The position numbers were made by a program, and so were the translations under genes. A stretch of 64,000 nucleotides of DNA from Hoeflea_A sp965249925 (GTDB taxonomy: Bacteria; Pseudomonadota; Alphaproteobacteria; Rhizobiales; Rhizobiaceae): NCBI GenBank assembly GCA_965249925.1, contig OZ252260.1, positions 1,426,001 through 1,490,000 of the forward strand, in the 5' to 3' direction. Position 1 is the stretch's first letter, and each line of letters begins with the position of its first letter. Below the pieces are notes generated by a model. It was given only the letters and a program-made list of their open reading frames with translations, was not told the origin of the DNA and did no database searches. Below are positions 54,462-62,360 of the stretch, piece by piece.

Positions 54462-55118
54462 TCAGATCAGTGCCAGAGCCGAGAGCGTAATGAGCAAGTG
54501 GGCGCAATAGAACACCGCCCACCCGACGGTTTCAATCGATGCCGACGCCGCGCCGCTGTGCCGCAAATGCACAACAAAAAAAGCATAAGGCAGCAGCAGG
54601 AGGCTGCCGATTGCAATCCCTTCGCGCGGCGTCGCCAACGCGATGAAACAGGCTGCCAATGCCATGGCGAGGTAAACCAGAGCGAGCGCCCGGAGCCCAC
54701 TCGTGAGTCTGCCGATGCCGACGACGGCTCTGACGAACGCGACAAGAGCGAGCACGAATGGAAGCAACAGCAGCGGATGCGTCGTCAGATATCCGAGATG
54801 CACGACCGGGATCAACATGACGGAATAGGCCAGATGACCGGCGATCAGGCAAGCCAGGACAGCCGGCAGAGCGCGCTCGCTGTCCTGGACCAGCAGCGCA
54901 TCGGCAGCGGCAAACGTCAACAGACCAAGGCTCAGTGTCCATGGACCTCCGGCAATCGTCGACAGTGACGCAAGCAGCGCAACGGCGACGACCCTCGCCC
55001 CGGTCTTGCGGGCGGAAGGCGAGCGCGCCGCCATGAACAGCGACAGAAATGCCGCAACCAGGGACAGCAAAACTGTCCCCAACTGTGGCGAGTCGTATCC
55101 GTATTCGAGCAGCGGCAT
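54462..55118 (-). CDS. YhhN-like integral membrane protein (lysoplasmalogenase-like)
   Basis: A 218-aa hydrophobic protein with about eight membrane segments. LLTFAAADALLVQDS, LACLIAGHLAYSVML and GWAVFYCAHLLITLSAL resemble the YhhN/TMEM86 family, which includes lysoplasmalogenases acting on vinyl-ether lysolipids. The match is by pattern only. It starts 6 bp after the EamA-transporter stop and overlaps none; the pair is probably one transcript. Convergent with gloB end to end with no spacer. Confidence 0.65.
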   Translation of the reverse strand: MPLLEYGYDSPQLGTVLLSLVAAFLSLFMAARSPSARKTGARVVAVALLASLSTIAGGPWTLSLGLLTFAAADALLVQDSERALPAVLACLIAGHLAYSVMLIPVVHLGYLTTHPLLLLPFVLALVAFVRAVVGIGRLTSGLRALALVYLAMALAACFIALATPREGIAIGSLLLLPYAFFVVHLRHSGAASASIETVGWAVFYCAHLLITLSALALI

Positions 55119-55124
55119 GGTTGC

Positions 55125-56003
55125 TCAGTCCCCGGATACCGCGGCGGTGCGCGCGAAAATCAGGTTTTTGGCGGCCAGCGCCGCGCCGCCGGTGATCAAC
55201 AGACAGGCCAGCGCGATGCGCCAGTCGGCCTGTCCGACGCCGGCGGCGATCAGGATCAGCGTCGACAGCAGTGGCGCCGCATAGCTGGAAGCGCCGAGGA
55301 TCTGGATGTTGCCGTGCTTGACGCCATAGTCCCAGGCGTAGAAGGCGGCGCCAACCGGCAGCAGGCCGAGACCGGCGACCGCCAGCCACTGGCCGGTGTT
55401 CTGCGGCCACACGGTCTGCTCCAGCAACAGGTGGCAGACCAGCGACAGCACCGCTGTGGCGGCGCAAAAACCGGTCACCACATCGGTCGGCACATGGCCG
55501 AAACGCCGCGACAGCAGCGAATAGGCCGACCAGGTGAAGGCGCACAGCAGCGCCGCGCCATAACCGAACAGGAAGCGGTCGTCGAAAGCCAGACCGCTTC
55601 CGGAGACGATCAACACGGTTCCCGCAAGGCCGGCCAGCGCACCGGTCACGTGCTGCCAGCCGAGTCTTTCGCCGGGCAGCAGGGCCGAGCCGACGACGAT
55701 CAGCAGCGGCCACAGATAGGCGATCAGTCCGGCGTCGACGGCCGGCGCGTTGCGCAGCGCGGTGAAATACAGGAAGTGGTAGCCGAACAGACCGGCGATG
55801 CCCAGCAGCCAGACCTTTGTCGGCTGTCGCAAGGCCTTCAGGCGCCGCGGTTGCGCCACGAGCAGTACCGCACCGAGAACGCTGCCGATGGTGAAGCACA
55901 TCGCGGCAAGCTGGAATGGCGGCACGGTGCCGGAGGACGCGGTCAGCAACGCCAGCAGCGACCACATCACAATGGCACTGAATCCGATCAATGTTGCCCG
56001 CAT
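55125..56003 (-). CDS. EamA/DMT-family exporter (YddG-like)
   Basis: A 292-aa transporter with ten membrane segments in two EamA repeats. ATLIGFSAIVMWSLLALLTA, PPFQLAAMCFTIG, YHFLYFTALRNAPAVDAGLI and LWPLLIVVGSALLPGE closely resemble the aromatic amino-acid exporter YddG. ATG 56003. The likely role is efflux of amino acids or related metabolites. It is divergent from rpmB across a 223-bp gap. Confidence 0.88.
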   Translation of the reverse strand: MRATLIGFSAIVMWSLLALLTASSGTVPPFQLAAMCFTIGSVLGAVLLVAQPRRLKALRQPTKVWLLGIAGLFGYHFLYFTALRNAPAVDAGLIAYLWPLLIVVGSALLPGERLGWQHVTGALAGLAGTVLIVSGSGLAFDDRFLFGYGAALLCAFTWSAYSLLSRRFGHVPTDVVTGFCAATAVLSLVCHLLLEQTVWPQNTGQWLAVAGLGLLPVGAAFYAWDYGVKHGNIQILGASSYAAPLLSTLILIAAGVGQADWRIALACLLITGGAALAAKNLIFARTAAVSGD

Positions 56004-56226
56004 GCCGTTTCCTGATACAGTTCGCTTCGAGGCGCTGCTCTAACCGGTTTGCCGGCGTGACGCCAGCCGTTCCGAAATCATCGCACCGGCCGCCTGCAAC
56101 CCCTTGACGCGCAGGGCACCTGCGATTATAGAACCGCGACTTTCCTATGACAGGCCACAGACCGTTGCGGCCGGAGCACGCCCCGGACGCGTTGAGCAAT
56201 TGGCCACCAGACTGAAGGTGAAACCC

Positions 56227-56523
56227 ATGTCCCGCAGTTGCGAATTGACCGGCAAAGCCGTCCAGTCGGGCAACAATGTGAGCCACGCGAACAACAAGAC
56301 GCGGCGCAAATTCCTGCCGAACCTGTGCAACGTCACGCTGATCTCGGATGCCCTTGGCCAGCGCTATCGCATGCGCATTTCAGCAGCAGCGTTGCGCACC
56401 GTCGAACACCGCGGCGGGCTCGATGCGTTCCTCCTCAAAGCCAGCGAGAAGGACCTGTCGATGCGCGCCCGGCTGCTCAAACGGCAGATCGCCAAGAAGC
56501 TCGACGAAGCGGCGGCGGCCTGA
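56227..56523 (+). CDS. rpmB: 50S ribosomal protein L28
   Basis: A 98-aa ribosomal protein starting MSRSCELTGKAVQSGNNVSH, with NNKTRRKFLPNLCNVTL and LRTVEHRGGLDAFLLKA. This is the alphaproteobacterial L28 form with the extended C-terminus rather than the 78-aa E. coli form. ATG 56227 lies after GAAGGTGA. The frame is open another 41 codons upstream, but that part is not L28-like. Confidence 0.96.
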   Translation: MSRSCELTGKAVQSGNNVSHANNKTRRKFLPNLCNVTLISDALGQRYRMRISAAALRTVEHRGGLDAFLLKASEKDLSMRARLLKRQIAKKLDEAAAA

Positions 56524-56549
56524 CCGGCCGGCATCCGCCGAACCAATCC

Positions 56550-56572
56550 ACGGGTCGCCGGGCCCGTTTCTT
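56550..56572 (+). terminator. Possible terminator after rpmB
   Basis: ACGGG at 56550-56554 pairs with CCCGT at 56563-56567, followed by TTCTT, 27 bp after the L28 stop. The stem is short and the T run imperfect, so it may be weak; yhhQ-type gene follows 63 bp later. Confidence 0.35.
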
Positions 56573-56634
56573 GTGGCCGCCCTCATCGAACCAATCCGGG
56601 CGGCTTCGCTGGTGGCATCACCCAGGATAAAAAA

Positions 56635-57294
56635 ATGCACAACATCGTTGCGACATTGCGGGCGCTTGGCGCGTCCAAACACCTCATCCCGTTTCTGCTG
56701 GCCATGGCGGCGGTCGTCGTCGCGTCCAACGTGCTGGTTCAATATCCCGTTCAATACACGCTGGGACCGCTGATCCTCGAGGACCTGCTGACCTGGGGTG
56801 CCTTTACCTATCCGATCGCATTTCTGGTGACCGACCTGTGCAATCGAAGCTTCGGGCCGGCAAAAGCGCGCTTTGTCGTCATCATCGGCTTCCTGATCGC
56901 CGTCTGCATCTCGATTTACGCTGCGACGCCGCGCATCGCCATCGCATCCGGAACGGCCTTCCTCGTCGCGCAACTGCTGGACGTCGCCGTCTTTCACCGG
57001 CTGCGTGAGGCGCATTGGTGGCGGGCGCCGCTGATCTCGTCGACGCTGGGCTCGGTGATCGACACGCTGCTGTTTTTCTCGCTGGCCTTCGCCGCGAGCC
57101 TCGTCGTACTCGGCCCCAACGATCTGTTCGCGATCGAGACGGCACCGTTCCTCGGCCTGTTTGATGCCGAGGTGCCGCGCTGGATGTCCTGGGCCGTCGG
57201 CGATCTGGCGGTGAAGCTGCTGGTGGCGCTAAGCCTGTTGGCGCCCTACCGCATCATCATTCCGTTCTTCCAGCCGCTGCGCCCGGTGGCCTGA
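56635..57294 (+). CDS. VUT/YhhQ-family queuosine-precursor transporter
   Basis: A 219-aa inner-membrane protein with six segments: LIPFLLAMAAVVVASNVLVQ, the motif TWGAFTYPIAFLVTDLCNRS (the family's PxxFLxTD signature) and ISSTLGSVIDTLLFFSLAF. YhhQ imports the queuosine precursors preQ0/preQ1. AGGA precedes ATG 56635. No preQ1 riboswitch was seen in the 111-bp gap before it. Other VUT proteins may carry different compounds, so the substrate is likely rather than certain. Confidence 0.85.
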   Translation: MHNIVATLRALGASKHLIPFLLAMAAVVVASNVLVQYPVQYTLGPLILEDLLTWGAFTYPIAFLVTDLCNRSFGPAKARFVVIIGFLIAVCISIYAATPRIAIASGTAFLVAQLLDVAVFHRLREAHWWRAPLISSTLGSVIDTLLFFSLAFAASLVVLGPNDLFAIETAPFLGLFDAEVPRWMSWAVGDLAVKLLVALSLLAPYRIIIPFFQPLRPVA

Positions 57295-57307
57295 CGGCCC
57301 CGGCAGA

Positions 57308-57814
57308 CTATTCGGAATCACCGCCGGCCGCGAAATCCTGCGGCCGGTACGCCTCGACCGCCGCGTCGTCGACGAAGTGCATGGCGCCGTTTGCCCAAAA
57401 ACCTTTCTTGCCGATCGTCGGGAAAAACGCGACATCCGCCGCGGTCCGCTCGCCGCCCATCAGATAGACCAACTCGCCGGGACCGTCATTGGCGATGTGA
57501 TGCACCGCGCCGTCCGTCGGAAAACCGACAAAATCGCCGGGACCGATGGTCGTGGTTTCGCCATCGATCGTCAGCTTGCCCTGCCCTTCCAGTACGAAAA
57601 CGAACTCCTCCTGGCCGGCATGGGCATGCGGCAGGAAGCCCTCCCGGCCGGCCGGAATGCGCCCGATGCTGACGCCAACGCGCTGGAGGCCAACAGCGTC
57701 CCCAAGGGGCAAGAGGCGCATCTCGGAGCTGTCGTTCAGCGGATGGCTGAAATGGAACATGCGTTCGGGCGGAATCTGAGAGGTGCAAACGACATATTTT
57801 TCGGGTTTGGACAT
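57308..57814 (-). CDS. Cupin-domain protein
   Basis: A 168-aa protein with one cupin barrel: the first motif is GFLPHAHAGQEEFVFVLEGQG (in parts, GFLPHAHAGQEEFVF) with metal-type His-His-Glu, the second is VGFPTDGAVHHIANDG. ATG 57814 has AGGAGA. Small cupins of this kind may be epimerases, dioxygenases or sensors; no specific activity can be assigned. It lies 104 bp after the Dlt-like carrier-protein gene in the same direction, so it may belong to that transcript. Confidence 0.82.
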   Translation of the reverse strand: MSKPEKYVVCTSQIPPERMFHFSHPLNDSSEMRLLPLGDAVGLQRVGVSIGRIPAGREGFLPHAHAGQEEFVFVLEGQGKLTIDGETTTIGPGDFVGFPTDGAVHHIANDGPGELVYLMGGERTAADVAFFPTIGKKGFWANGAMHFVDDAAVEAYRPQDFAAGGDSE

Positions 57815-57918
57815 GGCGCTCTCCTGGTGTCGTGGGCTGCGTGATGCGAACAGCTCATGACAAAACGCGCCGCGCACGGCAATCGATTTCCGCCCGGATG
57901 TCGACGCCAAACCGAAAG

Positions 57919-58173
57919 CTATGCTTCGGCCAGTGTGTCCTCTATGAGCGCCCGGATCTGCGCGAAGGTATCGATCATCATGAAATCGAAGCCCGCCCCG
58001 TTGAGGTCGATTCCGAATTCGCTTTCAAGTTCCAAAAGAAGATTGACCGCCGCCATGGAATCGAGCACACCGCTGTCAAACAGCGATTCGTCGTCACCGA
58101 ATTCGCGCCCGTGGCCACGCTGTTCGAGGCGGTTGGCGATTGTTTTGCGCAGCGCTTCGATTCGGGTCTCCAT
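57919..58173 (-). CDS. Acyl/peptidyl carrier protein, DltC-like
   Basis: An 84-aa carrier protein. Ser39 in DSGVLDSMAAVNLLLELE takes the 4'-phosphopantetheine arm; IDLNGAGFDFMMIDTFAQI completes the four-helix fold. ATG 58173 has GGAGG 7 nt upstream, inside the end of the membrane protein gene. It is the third gene of a ligase-membrane protein-carrier set arranged like dltABC, so it probably receives an aminoacyl group from the ligase and presents it to the membrane protein. Confidence 0.9.
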   Translation of the reverse strand: METRIEALRKTIANRLEQRGHGREFGDDESLFDSGVLDSMAAVNLLLELESEFGIDLNGAGFDFMMIDTFAQIRALIEDTLAEA

Positions 58174-58174
58174 G

Positions 58175-59662
58175 TCAGCCTCCAAACAAGCTCGCTAAAA
58201 ACCTCAGCCGCTCGATGAGCGTGATGTCATCGGTCGAGCTGTCAAAAATCAGCAGCAGCGCGAAAAACAGGATCACGCGCAGCCGCGGCAGAAAATCGTG
58301 ACGCAGCCAGCCATCCGCCGCCGATGTCGGCTTCTCATACATCTGCGACAGGATGAGGCCTATCGCCAAAAGACTCGCGTAGACGACGTAGGACTGAAAG
58401 TCCGCCACCGTAGCCCATAGCCCCTGAATCGGGATTGCCGGCACCCGCGTGATCACGTCGAACAAAACATTGCCGATGCCCGCCGCCATGAATATGGCAA
58501 ATGCGATTCGCAGCCTAGCGTACTTTTTGAAGCAGCGCGTGAAGGTGGGATAGAAGAAGAAATCGGCCAACAGTTCTTTGAAATAGAAGAGATAGCGACC
58601 CCAGAACTCGGCGATCGAGCGCGCGGTGAGCGGTCGTGCCATCCCGCGTGGGATATCATAGCCCACCATGCGAATGGTCGATGTGATGGAATGCTGAATC
58701 GCCCCGAAAATGAGCAGGTGGTGAAAGAAGCTGATCATCAGCACCACCCAGGCCACGGCCGCGGCCGCGGGCTTACCGGCACCGGCATTGACGATCGCCT
58801 CATCGAGCGTGGCAAGGCCGAAGCGACCGTAGACGAGTTGCTGCATAAGGTTCGCCATGGCAAACAGCACCGCACCCCAAACGATGAGCTTGAGGGCTTT
58901 CAAGCGGATGCGTGCCAGGTCGTCTGCATCTTTCGCTTCAAATTTTTGCAGAAATCCTGGGCCCTTGATCGGCGTAAAGGTGGCTGGCCAGAGAGTTTTC
59001 AGGAACCCGATCTGGCAATAAGCCGTCACCCCACGCCCCGCCTTCTGCTCGGCCAGCAGGTAGGCGAGAAAAAAGAACACCGACGTCAGGAAAGTGCACA
59101 ATGTCCAGGCGACCGCGTGCAGCAGCGAGGTCTGCGGCGTCAGCACGGCGACCAGGCTGATTGCCGTCAACGCCGTTAGCAACGACAGGACGGGTCGACG
59201 CGCAAACGCGCTGTTCTGATACCGCAGGCTGAGCCTGAGGACCGCAAAAATCAACACCAGGAAACTGCCGGCGGCGATCGTGGTAACGAATTGCCCGGCA
59301 ACCCCACCTGGCAGTCCGTCAAATTGCCACAGCACATGAAACTGTTCGGCGGTCCAGTCCCGCTTGAAGGGTTTGACCAGAAAAAAGAGGACGCCGGTCA
59401 TCGATATGACCAGCAGCCTGCGGTTCGGCCAGAGTAGGCACCCGGTCAGTCCGAGGACCACCACGGCAATCCTCTGCAAACTGAGGTTCGTCGATGCCGC
59501 CAGCATCGCGACAAACGCCAGATGCAGGGCCACGACCCCGATCGGCGTTCTCACCCAGGCGACCGCCGCCGGGTTCTTGTCGATCCGCAACCACGCCTGC
59601 CGGAGCTCCAGGATCCGGTCGATCGGCGATGCGGCGACGGGCGGTTCAGTGACGCTTGACAT
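58175..59662 (-). CDS. Multi-pass membrane protein, MBOAT/DltB-like
   Basis: A 495-aa protein with about 11-12 membrane segments. IAEFWGRYLFYFKELLADFF followed by FYPTF resembles the FWRRWHxSLxxWxRDYxYxP motif of membrane-bound O-acyltransferases such as DltB. However, the Trp-His of RWH is replaced, and the later LWHG catalytic histidine motif has no match (AAGIGNVLFDV stands there). The only His cluster is upstream, ISFFHHLLIFGAIQHS. It may therefore be a diverged or inactive acyltransferase, or another transporter-like partner. Start lies 3 bp from the ligase stop and its stop adjoins the carrier start, so the three are co-translated. Confidence 0.7.
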   Translation of the reverse strand: MSSVTEPPVAASPIDRILELRQAWLRIDKNPAAVAWVRTPIGVVALHLAFVAMLAASTNLSLQRIAVVVLGLTGCLLWPNRRLLVISMTGVLFFLVKPFKRDWTAEQFHVLWQFDGLPGGVAGQFVTTIAAGSFLVLIFAVLRLSLRYQNSAFARRPVLSLLTALTAISLVAVLTPQTSLLHAVAWTLCTFLTSVFFFLAYLLAEQKAGRGVTAYCQIGFLKTLWPATFTPIKGPGFLQKFEAKDADDLARIRLKALKLIVWGAVLFAMANLMQQLVYGRFGLATLDEAIVNAGAGKPAAAAVAWVVLMISFFHHLLIFGAIQHSITSTIRMVGYDIPRGMARPLTARSIAEFWGRYLFYFKELLADFFFYPTFTRCFKKYARLRIAFAIFMAAGIGNVLFDVITRVPAIPIQGLWATVADFQSYVVYASLLAIGLILSQMYEKPTSAADGWLRHDFLPRLRVILFFALLLIFDSSTDDITLIERLRFLASLFGG

Positions 59663-59665
59663 GGA

Positions 59666-61219
59666 TCAGGCGGCATCCCGATCGAGCGACCGGGCCAGCG
59701 CGTTTCGATCGACCTTGCCGTTCGCGTTGAGCGGCAGGTCGCTAAGGAACTCGATCCTTTCCGGGATCATATGTTCGGGCGCCAGATCACGCATCGCCTT
59801 GCGGATCTCATCCGACGGCCTGTCGGTGTTGACACAGAAACCAATGATGCTTTCGGCGCTGCCGTGCGTAACATTGTGGGCGACGGCCGCAACCAGCTGC
59901 GTTCCGGCAGCAATGCGCAAATGACACTCGACCTCCTCGAGTTCGACCCGGTGCCCTCTGATCTTGATTTGATTGTCGATGCGGCCGAGGTGGTGCAGGC
60001 GGCCCTTCGCATCGTATCGGCCCAGGTCACCGGTCAGATACCAGCGTTCGCCGCGAAGCGTCGGAAACCGTTCACCCGTCAGCTCGGGCTGACTCAGGTA
60101 TCCATCGGCCAGTTGCACGCCGGCCAGCGCGATTTCGCCCGGTGCGCCGTCGGGCAGTGGATTGTGGTGATCGTCCAGAACCGCCGTCTTCATGCCGGGA
60201 AACGCATGCCCGATGGCCACCACGCCGCGCTCCGCGGTCACCGCCGGTTCGACACTCCAGGTCTGCCGTGTGCAGGCGATGGTCGCCTCCGTCGGGCCAT
60301 AGATATTGTCGACAATGCTGTTGGGGGCCGCCGCGGCCCACTGTTCGGCTACCGCAGCCGGCAGCGGTTCGCCGCAAAACAGCGACAGGCGCAGCGACGG
60401 CAAGGCGCCGCGGCCCAGCGTATTGGTCTTGATCGCAATGGCCGCCAGCGACGGAACCGATAGCCAAGTGGTGATCCGGTGCTTTTGGATAAACCGGGTC
60501 GGCATGATCAGGTCCGACGGACGCATGTGATACAGGCAAGCGCCGGCCGCCCATGTCAGCAGCATGTTATGGATCGAAAGATCGAAAGTGATATCGCAGG
60601 TCTCGGCGGCGCGGTCGGCCTCTGTGAAACCGTACCAACCCTGCAGGACGTCAAGGTAGTTGGCCACCGCGTCGGCTCTAACCACGACGCCCTTCGGCAC
60701 CCCGGTGGTCCCGGACGTGAATTCGATGTAGGCGCTGTGATCCGGTCCTGTTTCGACCGGCGGCTCAAGCACCGCGCCACTGGCCAGGCGCGGATCAAGA
60801 TACGACACGATGTCCGATTCCGTGGCGTCGAACACCGGAAACAGCACCATTGGCGGAGCCGCATCGAGCAACGGTTGTTTCAGGCGTCGAAGCCCGGCCC
60901 GGTCAACGATCAGTGCGTCGAGATCCAGCATGGCAAGCTGCTGGATAAGCCGTTCGTCGGGAGCCGCTAGCCCAAGCGGAACATATGTTGCCCCGGCCCA
61001 TGCGGAGCCGATGATCCCCACACAGGCCTCGATGCTTCGGGAAGCGAATATGCCAATTCTTTTGGGCGATCCTGTCTCACGCAACCGCTGCGCTGTTGCG
61101 TGTGCTCTTTTGGCGAATTGTAAGTAATCTAACTGTTCATCGCCGCTCAGTATCGCCAAATTGTTGGGTTTTGTTCCAGAATTCAAATAAACAGTATGGG
61201 CAATATTGAAATTGTTCAC
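59666..61219 (-). CDS. Amino-acid adenylating ligase, DltA-like
   Basis: A 517-aa AMP-binding enzyme. The P-loop-like A3 motif is FTSGTTGVPKGVV (167-179), A4 is TFDLSIHN with Asp213 at the place that holds the alpha-amino group in amino-acid-activating domains, A5 is NIYGPTEATI, A7 is YLTGDLGRYD, and A10 is NANGKVDRNAL with the catalytic Lys. The FDLS motif and gene order favour activation of an amino acid and loading on the adjacent carrier protein. The GTG start at 61219 follows AGAGG. The 118-bp gap before it can hold a promoter. Confidence 0.88.
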   Translation of the reverse strand: MNNFNIAHTVYLNSGTKPNNLAILSGDEQLDYLQFAKRAHATAQRLRETGSPKRIGIFASRSIEACVGIIGSAWAGATYVPLGLAAPDERLIQQLAMLDLDALIVDRAGLRRLKQPLLDAAPPMVLFPVFDATESDIVSYLDPRLASGAVLEPPVETGPDHSAYIEFTSGTTGVPKGVVVRADAVANYLDVLQGWYGFTEADRAAETCDITFDLSIHNMLLTWAAGACLYHMRPSDLIMPTRFIQKHRITTWLSVPSLAAIAIKTNTLGRGALPSLRLSLFCGEPLPAAVAEQWAAAAPNSIVDNIYGPTEATIACTRQTWSVEPAVTAERGVVAIGHAFPGMKTAVLDDHHNPLPDGAPGEIALAGVQLADGYLSQPELTGERFPTLRGERWYLTGDLGRYDAKGRLHHLGRIDNQIKIRGHRVELEEVECHLRIAAGTQLVAAVAHNVTHGSAESIIGFCVNTDRPSDEIRKAMRDLAPEHMIPERIEFLSDLPLNANGKVDRNALARSLDRDAA

Positions 61220-61337
61220 GGCACAAATGCCTCTCGAAAAGAGAATGCAGCTGTGGGTTGGCGTATCGAATTTGAATCAAGACATCAATTGTAAAACGTT
61301 TGTTAACCTTAACGTCAGTTGTTGAGCTATGCGTCCG

Positions 61338-62360
61338 TCAGCGAGTACCGGAATCGAGCCATCGGAACTCCAGCAACAGATTGCGTTGCAACAGCGACTG
61401 GTTGTCATCGGAGGCCAGCATAATCCGGATATCGCCATCCGGTCCGCGATACACGTCGAGGCTTTCCATGTTGTCGATCTGGTAGCCGAAATCGGCCTCC
61501 ATGAGCACTTCGCCGTCAACCGTACGGCCGACGCGGATTGCATCGCCGTGAATGCGCCTGATGCGCATGCCAACACCCTGGGCGATGGAGAATCGGCGCT
61601 CCAGCAGCAGCAGGTCGCCGTTCGGCAGAAAGTCGCCGTCGGTGATGTCGAAGGGTGGATCGCGCTTGACGTAAAACACACCCGGATCGGCGCCGGTTAC
61701 GACGGCGGCGAACACGTCGCCCGCCCTGTTGAGGCTTTTTTCGCTGACGGCCACCACCGCACCGTCGAGCGCGCTGCCCGCGGGCGCCACCGCCAGCGTC
61801 TCCATGCCTCGGTTGCGACGGAACTCGAAATCGGGAATGCGATGGCGCAGTCGCCCGACGGGCGCTCCGGTCGGAACATCCGAAACCGCAAAAATCTCGA
61901 TGCGATGTTGCCGCTCGAAACTGACCAGTACGCTGTCGCCGTCGATCGCCAGACCTTCGGCATCAACGTCATAACGCTCTTGGACCACCTGGCCGCCGGC
62001 ACTGCGCATGGGGGTTACTTCGGCATCCGACAGGCCGGCCAGTCGGCCGGTCGCATCGCGGTCGATACGACCGGTGAACCAATAGCCGGTGTCCTTGACC
62101 GCGATGAACCGATCGCTTTCGGGAAGCAGTCGCATCGCCGACAGGCCACCGAACTGGCGCGCCCGGGAAGACAGTTCGATGCCGCCCAGATATTCGAACG
62201 GGCCGAACCGGGTTTCGTCCGATCCGACCTTGAACCTGGAAATCGGGGTCGTTTCGACACTGATCGGCTGCGGTGCACCGTCGCGGCCGGCGGCTGGGCT
62301 GTTCACCAGCAAAAGGATGGATAAGGCGGCTAACCACCTCAACGGATGCTTACCCGGCAC
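61338..62360 (-). CDS. Secreted phytase-esterase-like beta-propeller protein
   Basis: A 340-aa protein with a signal peptide (WLAALSILLLVNSPAAG). FEYLGGIELSSRARQFGGLSA, YDVDAEGLAIDGD, FRRNRGMETLAVAP, FDITDGDFLPNGDLLLLERR and IDNMESLDVYR match the esterase-like activity of phytase domain, a six-bladed propeller. Substrates are unknown for most members. It starts with GTG inside the last codons of cobT (11-base overlap), a conserved-looking coupling that may only reflect compact layout. It could act with the Dlt-like genes downstream on an envelope substrate; this is inference. Confidence 0.8.
   Translation of the reverse strand: MPGKHPLRWLAALSILLLVNSPAAGRDGAPQPISVETTPISRFKVGSDETRFGPFEYLGGIELSSRARQFGGLSAMRLLPESDRFIAVKDTGYWFTGRIDRDATGRLAGLSDAEVTPMRSAGGQVVQERYDVDAEGLAIDGDSVLVSFERQHRIEIFAVSDVPTGAPVGRLRHRIPDFEFRRNRGMETLAVAPAGSALDGAVVAVSEKSLNRAGDVFAAVVTGADPGVFYVKRDPPFDITDGDFLPNGDLLLLERRFSIAQGVGMRIRRIHGDAIRVGRTVDGEVLMEADFGYQIDNMESLDVYRGPDGDIRIMLASDDNQSLLQRNLLLEFRWLDSGTR

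Noticed and set aside
56524..56634. Possible preQ1 riboswitch before the YhhQ-type gene
   Set aside because: No preQ1-I or preQ1-II core pattern was visible, only a short hairpin with TTCTT that may be an rpmB terminator.
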